This document shows, one piece after another, positions 45,736 to 54,113 of a stretch of 64,000 nt of DNA. The notes under the pieces are model-generated. The model was not told the origin of the DNA and made no database searches. It saw only the letters and a program-made list of their open reading frames with translations. A program made the translations under genes and the position numbers. The DNA is from DAOMFB01 sp963801475 (GTDB lineage: Bacteria; Acidobacteriota; Thermoanaerobaculia; UBA5066), in the NCBI GenBank assembly GCA_963801475.1, contig CAWDEX010000001.1, positions 1,984,001-2,048,000 of the forward strand, written 5' to 3'. Position 1 is the stretch's first letter. Every line of letters begins with the position of its first letter.

Positions 45736-47409
45736 ATGAAAGGATCCAGGCCGTCCCGCCGGCACAGGCGGGTGGACGGCCTCACTCGCCGCACGTTTCT
45801 TGGCACGGGCCTGGCCGGAAGCGCCGCGCTTCTCACGGGCGGTTTCGGCTCGCTCCTCCAGGCGCGACCCGCGGCCGCCGCCCGGTTCCCCGGCGACACC
45901 GAGCCGTGGTTCGACGCGACGATCCCGCAGCTGCAAGGTCTCATGGCGTCCGGACAGCTGACGAGCCGGGAACTGACGCAGGGTTACCTCGCCCGGATCA
46001 AGAGCTTGAATCCGCTCCTCCACGCCGTCATCGAGACCAACCCGCAGGCCGTGGCGATCGCCGCTCAACGCGACAACGAGCGGCGCCGGGGCCTGCTTCG
46101 CGGCCCGCTCCACGGGATTCCTGTGCTCGTGAAGGACAACATCGCCACCGACGACACCATGCAGACGACCGCGGGGTCTCTGGCGCTCGTGAACAGCCAC
46201 GTGCCGGCCGACGCGCCGCTCGTTGCGCAGCTGCGCGACGCGGGAGCCGTGACCCTGGGGAAGACCAACCTGTCCGAATGGGCCAACTGGCGGGGGTTCG
46301 GCTCCATAAACGGCTGGAGCGCGCGCGGCGGGTTCACGCGCTGCCCGTACCTGCTGAGCAACGACCCACTGGGCTCGAGCTCGGGCTCGGCGGTGTCGGT
46401 GGCCGCGAATCTCAGCTCGGTGGCGGTCGGCACCGAGACCGACGGCTCCATCATGGCGCCGTCCGACCACAACCACACGTTCGGGCTGAAGCCCACGGTG
46501 GGGCTGATTTCGGGGAGCGGCATCATTCCCATCGCGCACAGTCAGGACACGGCAGGACCGATGACGAGAACCGTGACCGACGCCGCGATCCTGCTCGGGG
46601 TGCTGAAGCAGGGGGGCGGCAACTACCAGGGCGCGCTCGCGCGGGGCGCCCTGAGCGGCGCGAGGATCGGCGTCGACATCAAGTACTTCACGGATCCCTT
46701 CTGGGGCAACCCGCCCACCTATCCGATCATGCAGGGGGTGATGGATGCGATGACGTCGCTGGGCGCGATCCTGGTCCCCGTCACCACCGACCCGTCGTTC
46801 CTCATGAACAACGACGAGTTCAACGTCCTCCTCTACGAGTTCAAGGTGCAGATCGCGGAGTATCTCGCGACGCTCCGGCACACCGAGGCCAGGACGCTGG
46901 CGGATCTGATCGCGTTCAACAGCAGCCACTGCTGGCAGGAGATGAAGTACTTCGGCCAGGAGATCTTCGAAATGTCGGAGTCGACGAGCGGCGACCTGAC
47001 CGATCCCGTTTACGTCGACGCCCGCGCGAACTCGATTCTGAACTCGCGCGTGCTGGGGATCGACGCGGCACTCAACTCCACGGATCCGCCTCTCGACGTC
47101 CTCATCGCGCCGACGTGGAGCTGGCTCTACTCGATCGCGGCCGTGGCCGGCTATCCGAGCGCGTCGCTCCCTGTCGGCTTCCTGGACGACGGAAGCCCGG
47201 TCGGATTCTGCATGGTGGGCGGCGCGTGGCAGGAAGCGAAGCTGCTCGGCCTGATGTTCGACCTCGAACAGGAACTGAACGCGCAGGTGCCGCCGCAATA
47301 CCCCGGCTCGGTGCCGGCGGAGCCTCCGGACGCCGGGATCTGTGAAGGTAAGCCGAAGCCGCACGGCGGAACGGGGAAGATCGACTGGCGGACCCGTCGG
47401 TCTTTCTGA
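45736..47409 (+). CDS. Tat-exported amidase-signature enzyme
   Basis: 557 residues. A Tat signal (TRRTFLGTGLAGSAALLTGG, about 17-36) is followed by an amidase domain (about 60-510). The Ser-cisSer-Lys machinery is visible: Lys in PVLVKDNIAT (about 133), Gly/Ser-rich GSSSGSAVSVAANLSSVAVGTETDGSIMAP (about 215-245). It hydrolyses an amide of unknown substrate in the periplasm. AGGAGG precedes the ATG. The 201-nt gap from the divergent kinase (45535-45735) shows no strong promoter match; a partial CTGAC/GTCAG dyad lies at about 45574-45593. A terminator follows the gene. Confidence 0.9.
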   Translation: MKGSRPSRRHRRVDGLTRRTFLGTGLAGSAALLTGGFGSLLQARPAAAARFPGDTEPWFDATIPQLQGLMASGQLTSRELTQGYLARIKSLNPLLHAVIETNPQAVAIAAQRDNERRRGLLRGPLHGIPVLVKDNIATDDTMQTTAGSLALVNSHVPADAPLVAQLRDAGAVTLGKTNLSEWANWRGFGSINGWSARGGFTRCPYLLSNDPLGSSSGSAVSVAANLSSVAVGTETDGSIMAPSDHNHTFGLKPTVGLISGSGIIPIAHSQDTAGPMTRTVTDAAILLGVLKQGGGNYQGALARGALSGARIGVDIKYFTDPFWGNPPTYPIMQGVMDAMTSLGAILVPVTTDPSFLMNNDEFNVLLYEFKVQIAEYLATLRHTEARTLADLIAFNSSHCWQEMKYFGQEIFEMSESTSGDLTDPVYVDARANSILNSRVLGIDAALNSTDPPLDVLIAPTWSWLYSIAAVAGYPSASLPVGFLDDGSPVGFCMVGGAWQEAKLLGLMFDLEQELNAQVPPQYPGSVPAEPPDAGICEGKPKPHGGTGKIDWRTRRSF

Positions 47410-47433
47410 TGGTCTCCTGAAAGACGTCTGATC

Positions 47434-47464
47434 AGCGCCCGACGCCGGCACGGCGTCGGGCGCT
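47434..47464. terminator. Bidirectional intrinsic terminator (amidase/recN)
   Basis: AGCGCCCGACGCCG, GCA loop, CGGCGTCGGGCGCT: a perfect 14-bp stem followed by GTCTTCTTC on the plus strand. It lies between the convergent amidase and recN genes, 25 nt and 8 nt from their stops. Confidence 0.8.
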
Positions 47465-47471
47465 GTCTTCT

Positions 47472-49220
47472 TCAGTGCGCGCTCGAGAGGAGGTGTCGGG
47501 CCTGCGAACGCGCCGCCGGACCCACGGACGCTCCCGCCAGCATCCCCGCGATTGCCTCCACGCGCCCCTTCTCGTCGAGCGCCCCGACCCGGGTCCGGGT
47601 CCGCCCGCCGGAGGTCTCCTTCTCCACGAGAAGGTGCCACTCCCCCGCCGCAGCCACCTGGGGCAGGTGCGTGACGACCAAGACCTGCTCGCGGCGGGAG
47701 AGCGACCGGAGCTTCCGCCCCACCGCCTCGGCGGTGGCGCCCGAGACCCCCGCGTCCACCTCGTCGAAGACGAAGGTCCGGACAGGCCCGCCCCGCCGCG
47801 GCTTGCCCCCTCCGAGGCGGATCTCCTCTTCCGCGAGCGACGCGGCGAGCGCGAGCTGGACGCGTGCCAGCTCGCCTCCCGAAGCGATCTTCGGAAGCGG
47901 CCGGGCCGGCTCGCCCGGATTCGGGGAGAAGGTGAAGCCAACGGCGTCGATGCCGTGCGCGGCACAGGCCACGCTTTCGTTCCCGGCCCGGAATGGGCTC
48001 TCCGGGTCGGGCCGACGGGTGACGGAGACGTCGAAGGCGGCTTTCGGGAAAGCAAGGTCCCCAAGGTGCGCCCGCACCGCCTTCCCCAGCCTCGGAGCCG
48101 CGGCCGCGCGCGCGGCGGAGAGCTCCAGGGCCACCTTCCGGAAGGCCTCGAACGCCTCGCGGGCAGCCCTCTCGGCCTTCGCTACGGAGCCCTCCAGGTC
48201 CGTGAGCTCCTCCCGTTCCTTCCCGATCTCTTCACGGAAACGGAGAACGTCCGTCAGCGTCGCGCCGTACTTCCGCTTCAGCTTCGCGAGGGCGTCCAGG
48301 CGCTCGGCGACGAACGCCAGACGTCCCGGGTCGGCCTCGAGTCGGGAGAGATCTCCGGCCGTCTCGAACGCGACCTGCCGGAGCGTCTCGATCGACTCCG
48401 AGACTTCCGCGACGCGGGCGGCGTACGACGGGTCGATCTCCTCCAGGGACTGGAGCGCCCGACGGGCCGCCGACGCGGCGGGAATCGCGCCCCCTTCGTC
48501 TGTTTCCAGGGCGGCCGTGGCCGCCGCCAGCAGGCTCCCGACCTTCTCGACGTTCGAGAGGCGCCCCTTCTCGGCGGAGAGGTGCGTGTCCTCTCCCTCC
48601 TCCGGCTTCACGGCGTCGATCTCGCGAATCTGGAAGTCGAGCAGCTCCAGCTTCCGCGTGCGCCCCTCGGCCGCCGCCCGGAGGCGAGACAGGTCGGCCT
48701 CCCGGCCCCGCCACTCGCGGTGAAGCGCCGCCGTCCGCCGGCTCTCGTCGGAGAGCCCCGCATACCGGTCGAGCAGCTCCCGCGGAGCCGACGGGTCGAG
48801 CAGCTCGCGCGCCTCGGCCTGCCCGTAGAGGACGAGAAGGCGTGGCGCGAGGTCGGCGAGCGTCTTCAGCGCGGCCGGGGAGCCGTTGACGAAGAGGCGC
48901 CCTTTTCCGCCCGGCGCCACTTCCCGGCGGATGACCACCCCCGCCTCGCCCCCGTCCCCTCCGTCGAGGAGGCCCGCCCCGGAGAGCGTGTCGCGAACCG
49001 CGGCGTCGTCGGAGTCGAAGGCTCCCTCCACGACGAGTTTGTCGGCTCCGGCCCGGACCAGGCCGGCGTCGGCCTTCTCGCCGAGAAGAAGCGACAGGGC
49101 GTCGACGACGAGCGACTTCCCGGCGCCGGTCTCCCCCGTCAGGACGGTAAGGCCCCCTCCGAACGAAACCTCCACGTCCTCGAGGACGGCGAGGTCGCGG
49201 ACGCGGAGGGACGTGAGCAA
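47472..49220 (-). CDS. recN: RecN DNA repair ATPase
   Basis: 582 residues, SMC-like. The N-terminus SLRVRDLAVLEDVEVSFGGG leads into Walker A GETGAGKSLVVDAL (about 30-43). A long coiled-coil middle (about 150-370) is followed by the signature ASGGELARVQLALA and Walker B FVFDEVDAGVSG. RecN gathers broken DNA ends in double-strand break repair. The start is TTG at 49220, 4 nt after pepA and without a ribosome binding site, so translation likely depends on pepA. Confidence 0.96.
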   Translation of the reverse strand: MLTSLRVRDLAVLEDVEVSFGGGLTVLTGETGAGKSLVVDALSLLLGEKADAGLVRAGADKLVVEGAFDSDDAAVRDTLSGAGLLDGGDGGEAGVVIRREVAPGGKGRLFVNGSPAALKTLADLAPRLLVLYGQAEARELLDPSAPRELLDRYAGLSDESRRTAALHREWRGREADLSRLRAAAEGRTRKLELLDFQIREIDAVKPEEGEDTHLSAEKGRLSNVEKVGSLLAAATAALETDEGGAIPAASAARRALQSLEEIDPSYAARVAEVSESIETLRQVAFETAGDLSRLEADPGRLAFVAERLDALAKLKRKYGATLTDVLRFREEIGKEREELTDLEGSVAKAERAAREAFEAFRKVALELSAARAAAAPRLGKAVRAHLGDLAFPKAAFDVSVTRRPDPESPFRAGNESVACAAHGIDAVGFTFSPNPGEPARPLPKIASGGELARVQLALAASLAEEEIRLGGGKPRRGGPVRTFVFDEVDAGVSGATAEAVGRKLRSLSRREQVLVVTHLPQVAAAGEWHLLVEKETSGGRTRTRVGALDEKGRVEAIAGMLAGASVGPAARSQARHLLSSAH

Positions 49221-49224
49221 CGCG

Positions 49225-50763
49225 TCAGGCCCGGCGGCGCGCCGGCCGGCGTCCCCGCTTGCGCCCCTCCACGCGGTCCTTCAGCCAGCGAAGCGTCAGG
49301 GCGAGACCGAACGCCGTGGCGCCGGGGGCGTAGCCGGCGAACTCGTGGTCGTAGTTCGCGGTCGGAGCGATGTCGAGGTGCGCCCAGGGCGTCTTCGGGT
49401 CGACGAACTCCTTCAGGAACATCGCCCCGTTGATCGAGCCGCCCCACCGGCCGCCTGTGTTCTTGAAGTCGGCCCAGTCCGACTTGATGTTCTCCTTGTA
49501 GTCCTCCCACAGAGGAAGGCGCCAGAGCCGCTCGTCGGTCCGCTCGCCGGCGGAGACCAGCTCCCGGGAGAGGCCGTCGTCGGCCGTGAAGACGATCGCC
49601 GCCTCGAGCCCCAGGGCGACCAGGGCCGCGCCCGTGAGCGTCGCGTAGTCGAGGATCGCCTTCGGCTTCCACTCCCTCGCGTAGTCGAGGGCGTCGGCGA
49701 GGATGACCCGCCCCTCGGCGTCCGTGTTGTCGATCTCGGCCGTCTTGCCGTTCCGGAACCGGACGATGTCTCCCGGCTTGTAGGCCGAGCCCGACGGGAG
49801 GTTCTCCGTGAGCGGCGCGAGCGCGACCACGTTGACGGGGAGCTTCAGGTCGGCCGCGGCCAGCACGGCGCCGACGGCCGTCGCCGCTCCCATCATGTCC
49901 CACTTCATCTCGCCCATCTTTTCGGCGGGCTTCAGCGAGATGCCGCCGGCGTCGAAGGTGACCCCCTTGCCGACGAGGGCCACCGGCGGGTCGTCCTTCT
50001 TCCCGCCCCGGTACTCCAGCGCGACGAGACGGGGCTCCTCGGCGGACCCGCGGCTCACGGCGAGGAGGCCTCCCATCTTCTCGGCCGCGATCGCCTCGCG
50101 GTCGAGAATGGTGACCTTCAGCTTCCGCTTCTTCGCTTCGGCCTCGATCCGCTCCGCGAAGAGCCGCGGCGTCATGTCGCAGGCGGGAGTGTTCCCCAGC
50201 TCGCGGACCAGCTCCGCCGCGGCGACGACCGTGGCCGCCGCGGCGGCCTCCCGGGAGGCCGTCCGCGGGTCGACCCCCTTCCACGGGCCGCGGTCGCGGG
50301 CGAACCAGGCCGACCCGAGCGACGACGGCTCGCTGTTCTCGGACTTGTAGGTCTTGAAGTCGTAGTCCGCGAGGGCGAGACAGCGGAGGAGGAAGTCGCG
50401 GCTCTCGGCCGGGTCCATCCGCTGGAGCCGGAACGGGAAGTCGACCTCCACCGAGGTCTCGCCGTTCTTCGCGACGGTCTTCAGCGTCGACCGGAGGAGG
50501 CCCCGCGCCTTCCGCGGAGAGACGTCGGCAGTCTTTCCGGCGCCGAAGAGGTAGAGCCGCCGGGCCGGGCCGGATTCACCAAGGGGGATCGTGCAGGACG
50601 TGCCGTCAGCGCCGATCTTCGCCGGCGCCTGAGCGGCGGCCGCCTCGGCCAGCTCTTTCGGCAGCGAACCGAAGTCGGGGGCGCCGTCCTTGCCGGCGAG
50701 GCAGAAGGCGACGAGGGCGTCCGGCCGGGGGCGATTCGTTCGGGAGGGGCTCAGAAGCTTCAC
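49225..50763 (-). CDS. pepA: M17 leucyl aminopeptidase
   Basis: 512 residues. An N-terminal macro-like domain (about 1-165) is followed by the catalytic domain with zinc ligands and catalytic residues in VGKGVTFDAGGISLKP (about 268-283), KWDMMGAA and NTDAEGR (about 340-346). It removes N-terminal residues from peptides in the cytoplasm; some homologues also bind DNA. The GTG start has AGGAG 6 nt upstream. It is divergent from purC, with a perfect inverted repeat between them, and cotranscribed with recN. Confidence 0.95.
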   Translation of the reverse strand: MKLLSPSRTNRPRPDALVAFCLAGKDGAPDFGSLPKELAEAAAAQAPAKIGADGTSCTIPLGESGPARRLYLFGAGKTADVSPRKARGLLRSTLKTVAKNGETSVEVDFPFRLQRMDPAESRDFLLRCLALADYDFKTYKSENSEPSSLGSAWFARDRGPWKGVDPRTASREAAAAATVVAAAELVRELGNTPACDMTPRLFAERIEAEAKKRKLKVTILDREAIAAEKMGGLLAVSRGSAEEPRLVALEYRGGKKDDPPVALVGKGVTFDAGGISLKPAEKMGEMKWDMMGAATAVGAVLAAADLKLPVNVVALAPLTENLPSGSAYKPGDIVRFRNGKTAEIDNTDAEGRVILADALDYAREWKPKAILDYATLTGAALVALGLEAAIVFTADDGLSRELVSAGERTDERLWRLPLWEDYKENIKSDWADFKNTGGRWGGSINGAMFLKEFVDPKTPWAHLDIAPTANYDHEFAGYAPGATAFGLALTLRWLKDRVEGRKRGRRPARRRA

Positions 50764-50802
50764 GCGGCTCTCCTGTGAGGAATTCGTTCCGGAGGCCCGT
50801 GA

Positions 50803-50824
50803 AGTCTAGCGCGCGGGCTAGACT
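50803..50824. promoter_or_regulatory. Inverted repeat with divergent -10-like hexamers (pepA/purC)
   Basis: AGTCTAGC and GCTAGACT form perfect 8-base arms around GCGCGG. Each arm contains TAGACT in its own outward direction. The rightward TAGACT (50819-50824) is 6 nt before the purC ATG, which has no ribosome binding site, so purC mRNA may be leaderless. Confidence 0.45.
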
Positions 50825-50830
50825 CCGCGC

Positions 50831-51730
50831 ATGCGCGAGCCCGTCAGCCAGACTTCCCTCCCGGGACTTCCGCCGCCGCGTCGCGGCAAGGTCCGCGACG
50901 TCTACGACCTCGGGGACAAGCTCCTCATCGTGGCGAGCGACCGGATCTCGGCTTTCGACGTCGTCCTCTCGCCGGGGATCCCCGACAAGGGGTCCCTCCT
51001 GACGCGCTTGTCGAGCTTCTGGTTCCGGAAGTTCGCCGACGTGGTCCCCAACCACCTCCTCGAGACGGACGCCGCGCGGTTTCCGGCGCCGCTCGACGCC
51101 CACGGAGACCTGCTCTCGGGGCGGTCCGTCCTCGTGAAGAAGTGCCGCATCGTCCCCTTCGAGTGCGTGGCGCGCGGTTTCCTGGCCGGCTCGGGGTGGA
51201 AGGACTACCGGAAGACGGGCGAAGTCTGCGGGCACCGGCTTGCGGCCGGGCTGCGCGAGGCCGACCGCCTCGCCGAGGCGATCTTCACCCCCGCCACGAA
51301 AGCCGAAACCGGTCACGACGAGAACGTCTCCGTCGCGACGATGGCGGACGCCATCGGAGCCAAGCTGACGGCGCGGCTCCGGAACCTGACGCTGGAGATC
51401 TACAACCGGGCCGCGGCCTACGCCGAGACCCGCGGCATTCTCCTGGCCGACACGAAGTTCGAGTTCGGCCTCGACGAGAACGGGAGCGTCGTCTGGGTGG
51501 ACGAGGCGCTCACCCCCGACTCCTCGCGCTTCTGGCCGCGCGGGAGCTGGCGTCCGGGCGGCTCGCCGCCCTCGTACGACAAGCAGTTTCTCAGGGACTG
51601 GCTGGAGAAGTCCGGCTGGAACAAGACCCCCCCGGCACCCGTCCTGCCGCCCGACGTGGTCGCCGGCACCCGCGCCCGCTACGTGGAGGCGTTCGAGACG
51701 CTCACGGGCGAGCGGTTCGCGACAGGCTGA
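50831..51730 (+). CDS. purC: SAICAR synthase (PurC)
   Basis: 299 residues. Purine synthesis step joining aspartate to CAIR. Motifs are GKVRDVYDLGDKLLIVASDRISAFDVVL near the N-terminus, VKKCRIVPFECVARGFLAGSGWKDY, and DTKFEFGLDENGSVVWVDE with ALTPDSSRFW after it. It is the longer (about 300-residue) form. ATG at 50831 is preceded by TAGACT at 6 nt and no Shine-Dalgarno sequence. Confidence 0.97.
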   Translation: MREPVSQTSLPGLPPPRRGKVRDVYDLGDKLLIVASDRISAFDVVLSPGIPDKGSLLTRLSSFWFRKFADVVPNHLLETDAARFPAPLDAHGDLLSGRSVLVKKCRIVPFECVARGFLAGSGWKDYRKTGEVCGHRLAAGLREADRLAEAIFTPATKAETGHDENVSVATMADAIGAKLTARLRNLTLEIYNRAAAYAETRGILLADTKFEFGLDENGSVVWVDEALTPDSSRFWPRGSWRPGGSPPSYDKQFLRDWLEKSGWNKTPPAPVLPPDVVAGTRARYVEAFETLTGERFATG

Positions 51731-51735
51731 CCGCG

Positions 51736-51764
51736 CCCGGTCTTCCGACCTTCTTCTGACCGGG
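51736..51764. terminator. Hairpin between convergent purC and ferritin-like genes
   Basis: CCCGGTC (51736-51742) pairs with GACCGGG (51758-51764) around a 15-base pyrimidine-rich loop, in the 48-nt gap between the two stops. Moderate support only. Confidence 0.4.
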
Positions 51765-51778
51765 GCCGACGATGCGGG

Positions 51779-52300
51779 TCAGTGGCCGACCGGCTCGTCG
51801 GCGAAGTCCTCGGTCGAGAAGGCCTCCTCGGGGCCCAGCTTGGCCATCTCCTTCTTGACAAGATCCTGGTGGTGGATCTCCTCCACCTTCAGCTCTTCGA
51901 AAAGCTCCTTCAATTCGCCTTCCGGGGTCGTCTTCAGGATGTCGCAGAAGTAGTTGAAGGCCTTCACCTCGGCTGCCAGCGCCACCTCGAGGGCCTCCTT
52001 CAGCGACATGAAGGCGTGCACGGTCTCGTAGCCGGGCGCCTCGACGTCCCAGAGCATCGATCGGTCGACCCGACAGGGCTGGTCCGGGAAGAGCCGCTTC
52101 CGGCGCTCGGCCAGCTCCGCGCCGTGGCGGGCTTCGTTCTTCGCCATGAAGTGAAAGAAACGGGCGACCTCGGCGTCGTGGTGCAGTTCCATCTGGTGGG
52201 CGAGCTCTTCGTATCGCTCCTTCGCCTCGTCCTCGATCAGGCTGGCGAGGTCGAGTGCGTCTCTCAGGTCGAGGCTGGAAAGGTCCAAGGTGCGGCTCAT
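51779..52300 (-). CDS. Ferritin-like (rubrerythrin-type) diiron domain protein
   Basis: 173 residues, four-helix bundle. Candidate metal ligands are LIEDEAKERYEEL (ExxxxxY), KNEARHGAEL (ExxxH), LAAEVKAFNYF and KVEEIHHQDLV (ExxH). The helices give the paired ExxH pattern of the rubrerythrin/ferritin-like superfamily, without a C-terminal rubredoxin. A peroxide-scavenging or oxidative-stress role is typical of relatives. The ATG has GGGAGGA 6 nt upstream. It converges on purC. Confidence 0.82.
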   Translation of the reverse strand: MSRTLDLSSLDLRDALDLASLIEDEAKERYEELAHQMELHHDAEVARFFHFMAKNEARHGAELAERRKRLFPDQPCRVDRSMLWDVEAPGYETVHAFMSLKEALEVALAAEVKAFNYFCDILKTTPEGELKELFEELKVEEIHHQDLVKKEMAKLGPEEAFSTEDFADEPVGH

Positions 52301-52455
52301 CGCGCGTCCTCCCGGGCCCCGTGCCGGGACCCGCAGTCATCGTCGCACCTTTCCACGCCCCCCGCCACGGGACCATGATGCAATCGGATCAAGCGGCTAC
52401 GGCCTCGTGGAAACCTGCGGACCGGGAGCGCGTACAGAGGAACCGGAGGCCCGCG

Positions 52456-52656
52456 ATGGCGAAGTTCTTCCTCTGGCTGATTCTCCTCGTCCTCTGCTGG
52501 CCGCTGGCCCTTCTCGCGCTCCTCCTTTACCCGGTCGTCTGGCTCCTTCTGCTTCCCTTGAAGCTCCTCGGGATCGCCGTCGGCGGGATCCTGGCCTTCT
52601 TCAGGGCCCTGATTTTCCTCCCCGCCCGGGTCCTCGGGGGGCCGCGGCCAGCCTGA
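52456..52656 (+). CDS. Small hydrophobic membrane protein
   Basis: 66 residues. Nearly all hydrophobic: MAKFFLWLILLVLCWPLALL and further Leu/Val-rich stretches to about residue 60, giving two likely membrane helices, then a short GGPRPA tail. The ATG at 52456 has GGAGG 7 nt upstream. Longer in-frame starts lack this ribosome binding site. Convergent with radA, with a 4-nt gap. Function unknown; codon use looks like the neighbours, so I favour a real gene. Confidence 0.6.
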   Translation: MAKFFLWLILLVLCWPLALLALLLYPVVWLLLLPLKLLGIAVGGILAFFRALIFLPARVLGGPRPA

Positions 52657-52660
52657 CCCG

Positions 52661-54022
52661 TCAGACCTTCGCCAACAGCTCACCGACCGTCCGGACCGGC
52701 GTCGCCTGGAGGTCCGGGAAGGCGGCGGCCTCGGAGGCGTTGCCCGCCGGCAGGATCGCTCCCTTGAAGCCGAGGGCGAGAGCTTCCTTCAGGCGGAGCG
52801 GTGCGTCGGCCACGGCGCGGATCTCGCCGAGGAGGCCGATCTCCCCGAAGACAACTGTGCCCGAAGGGAGAGCTTTCCCGAGCAGGCTGCCTGCCACCGC
52901 CGCGGCCACGGCGAGGTCGGCGGCCGGCTCGGCGCTTTCGGCCCCGCCGGCCACGTTCAGGAAGACGTCGTGCCCCGACAGCTTCAGGCCCCCATGGCGC
53001 TCGAGAACCGCGAGGAGCAGCGCGAGGCGCGTCCCGTCGAAGCCGATCGCCGTCCGTCGGGGGGTGCCGTACTTCGCCTCGACCGTGAGAGCCTGCACCT
53101 CGAGGAGGAGGGGCCGCGTCCCCTCGACGCCGGCGAGGACGGCCGAGCCGGGGCGCGACCCGGCCCCCGTGCCGAGATAGAGCGATGACGGGTTCGCCAC
53201 TTCGACGAGCCCCGAGCCGGTCATCTCGAAGACCCCCAGCTCGTGAACGGGCCCGAAACGGTTCTTCAGCGCCCGGACGACCCGGTGGGCGTGGAACCGC
53301 TCCCCTTCGAAGGAGAGAACGGCGTCCACGAGATGCTCGAGCGTCTTCGGCCCGGCCAGGGTCCCGTCCTTGGTGACGTGGCCGATCAGGAAGACGGGGA
53401 TCCCGGTCGTCTTGGCGAAGACCAGGAGGCGCCCGGCGCACTCGCGGACCTGCGAGACGGAGCCGGAGGTCCCGGCCGCCTCCTCCGAGGCGATCGTCTG
53501 GATCGAGTCGACGACGACCGCGCCGAACTTCCCGGCGCCCGCGGCGTCGAGGATCCGCCCCAGCTCCGTCTCCGGCAGCAGGAAGAGCCCCGAGGCGAGG
53601 GCGCCCGCGATCCCGAGCCGGTCCGCACGCATCTTCACCTGCCGCGCCGACTCCTCGGCCGTGACGTAGAGGACCGGCCCGAGGCGGAGGGCGAGGCGGG
53701 CGGCGACCTGGAGGAGGAGCGTCGACTTGCCGATCCCCGGCTCGCCGCCAAGGAGGACGACCGACCCGGGGACGAGGCCGCCGCCGAGCACCCGGTCGAA
53801 GTCAGCGACCCCCGTGGGGATCCGGGGCCGCTCCTTCGCGTCGACCTCCGCCAGCGGGATCGCGGACGGCCCCGCGCCGGCCGCCCGGGGCGCCGTCGCC
53901 GGGACGGCCTTCTCCTCGACCAGCGTGTTCCACCCGCCGCACTCGGGACAGCGTCCGAGCCAGCGCGGGGTCTGCGCCGTGCAGGACGTGCAGGTGAAGA
54001 CCGTCGCCGGCTTCTTGGCCAC
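52661..54022 (-). CDS. radA: RadA/Sms DNA repair helicase
   Basis: 453 residues. An N-terminal zinc finger (CTSCTAQTPRWLGRCPEC), a RecA-like ATPase with Walker A GGEPGIGKSTLL (about 92-103), the RadA signature KNRFG in ALKNRFGPVHELGVFEM, and a C-terminal Lon-like domain (about 290-450). It acts in branch migration during recombination. The start is GTG. TAGCCT lies 6 nt upstream without a ribosome binding site, suggesting a leaderless mRNA separate from the MCE operon. Confidence 0.96.
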   Translation of the reverse strand: MAKKPATVFTCTSCTAQTPRWLGRCPECGGWNTLVEEKAVPATAPRAAGAGPSAIPLAEVDAKERPRIPTGVADFDRVLGGGLVPGSVVLLGGEPGIGKSTLLLQVAARLALRLGPVLYVTAEESARQVKMRADRLGIAGALASGLFLLPETELGRILDAAGAGKFGAVVVDSIQTIASEEAAGTSGSVSQVRECAGRLLVFAKTTGIPVFLIGHVTKDGTLAGPKTLEHLVDAVLSFEGERFHAHRVVRALKNRFGPVHELGVFEMTGSGLVEVANPSSLYLGTGAGSRPGSAVLAGVEGTRPLLLEVQALTVEAKYGTPRRTAIGFDGTRLALLLAVLERHGGLKLSGHDVFLNVAGGAESAEPAADLAVAAAVAGSLLGKALPSGTVVFGEIGLLGEIRAVADAPLRLKEALALGFKGAILPAGNASEAAAFPDLQATPVRTVGELLAKV

Positions 54023-54028
54023 GCCGAG

Positions 54029-54034
54029 AGGCTA
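54029..54034 (-). promoter_or_regulatory. -10-like TAGCCT placed for leaderless radA mRNA
   Basis: TAGCCT on the minus strand is 6 nt before the radA GTG. It lies downstream of the hairpin that follows the MCE gene, consistent with a separate radA promoter. Confidence 0.4.
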
Positions 54035-54060
54035 CATGAACGGGAGGGTCAGGGGGGCAT

Positions 54061-54111
54061 GGGGGGTGCGGACCCGGCGTGTCATCAGCGATGACCGACG
54101 ACGCACCCCCC
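54061..54111 (-). terminator. Nested hairpin after the MCE operon
   Basis: The outer stem GGGGGGTGCG (54061-54070) pairs perfectly with CGCACCCCCC (54102-54111). Inside it, GTCATC-AGC-GATGAC (54081-54095) forms a second perfect stem. It starts 3 nt past the MCE gene stop (stop at 54114-54116). There is no U tract, so it may be a terminator or an mRNA-end stabiliser. Confidence 0.5.
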
Positions 54112-54113
54112 GA

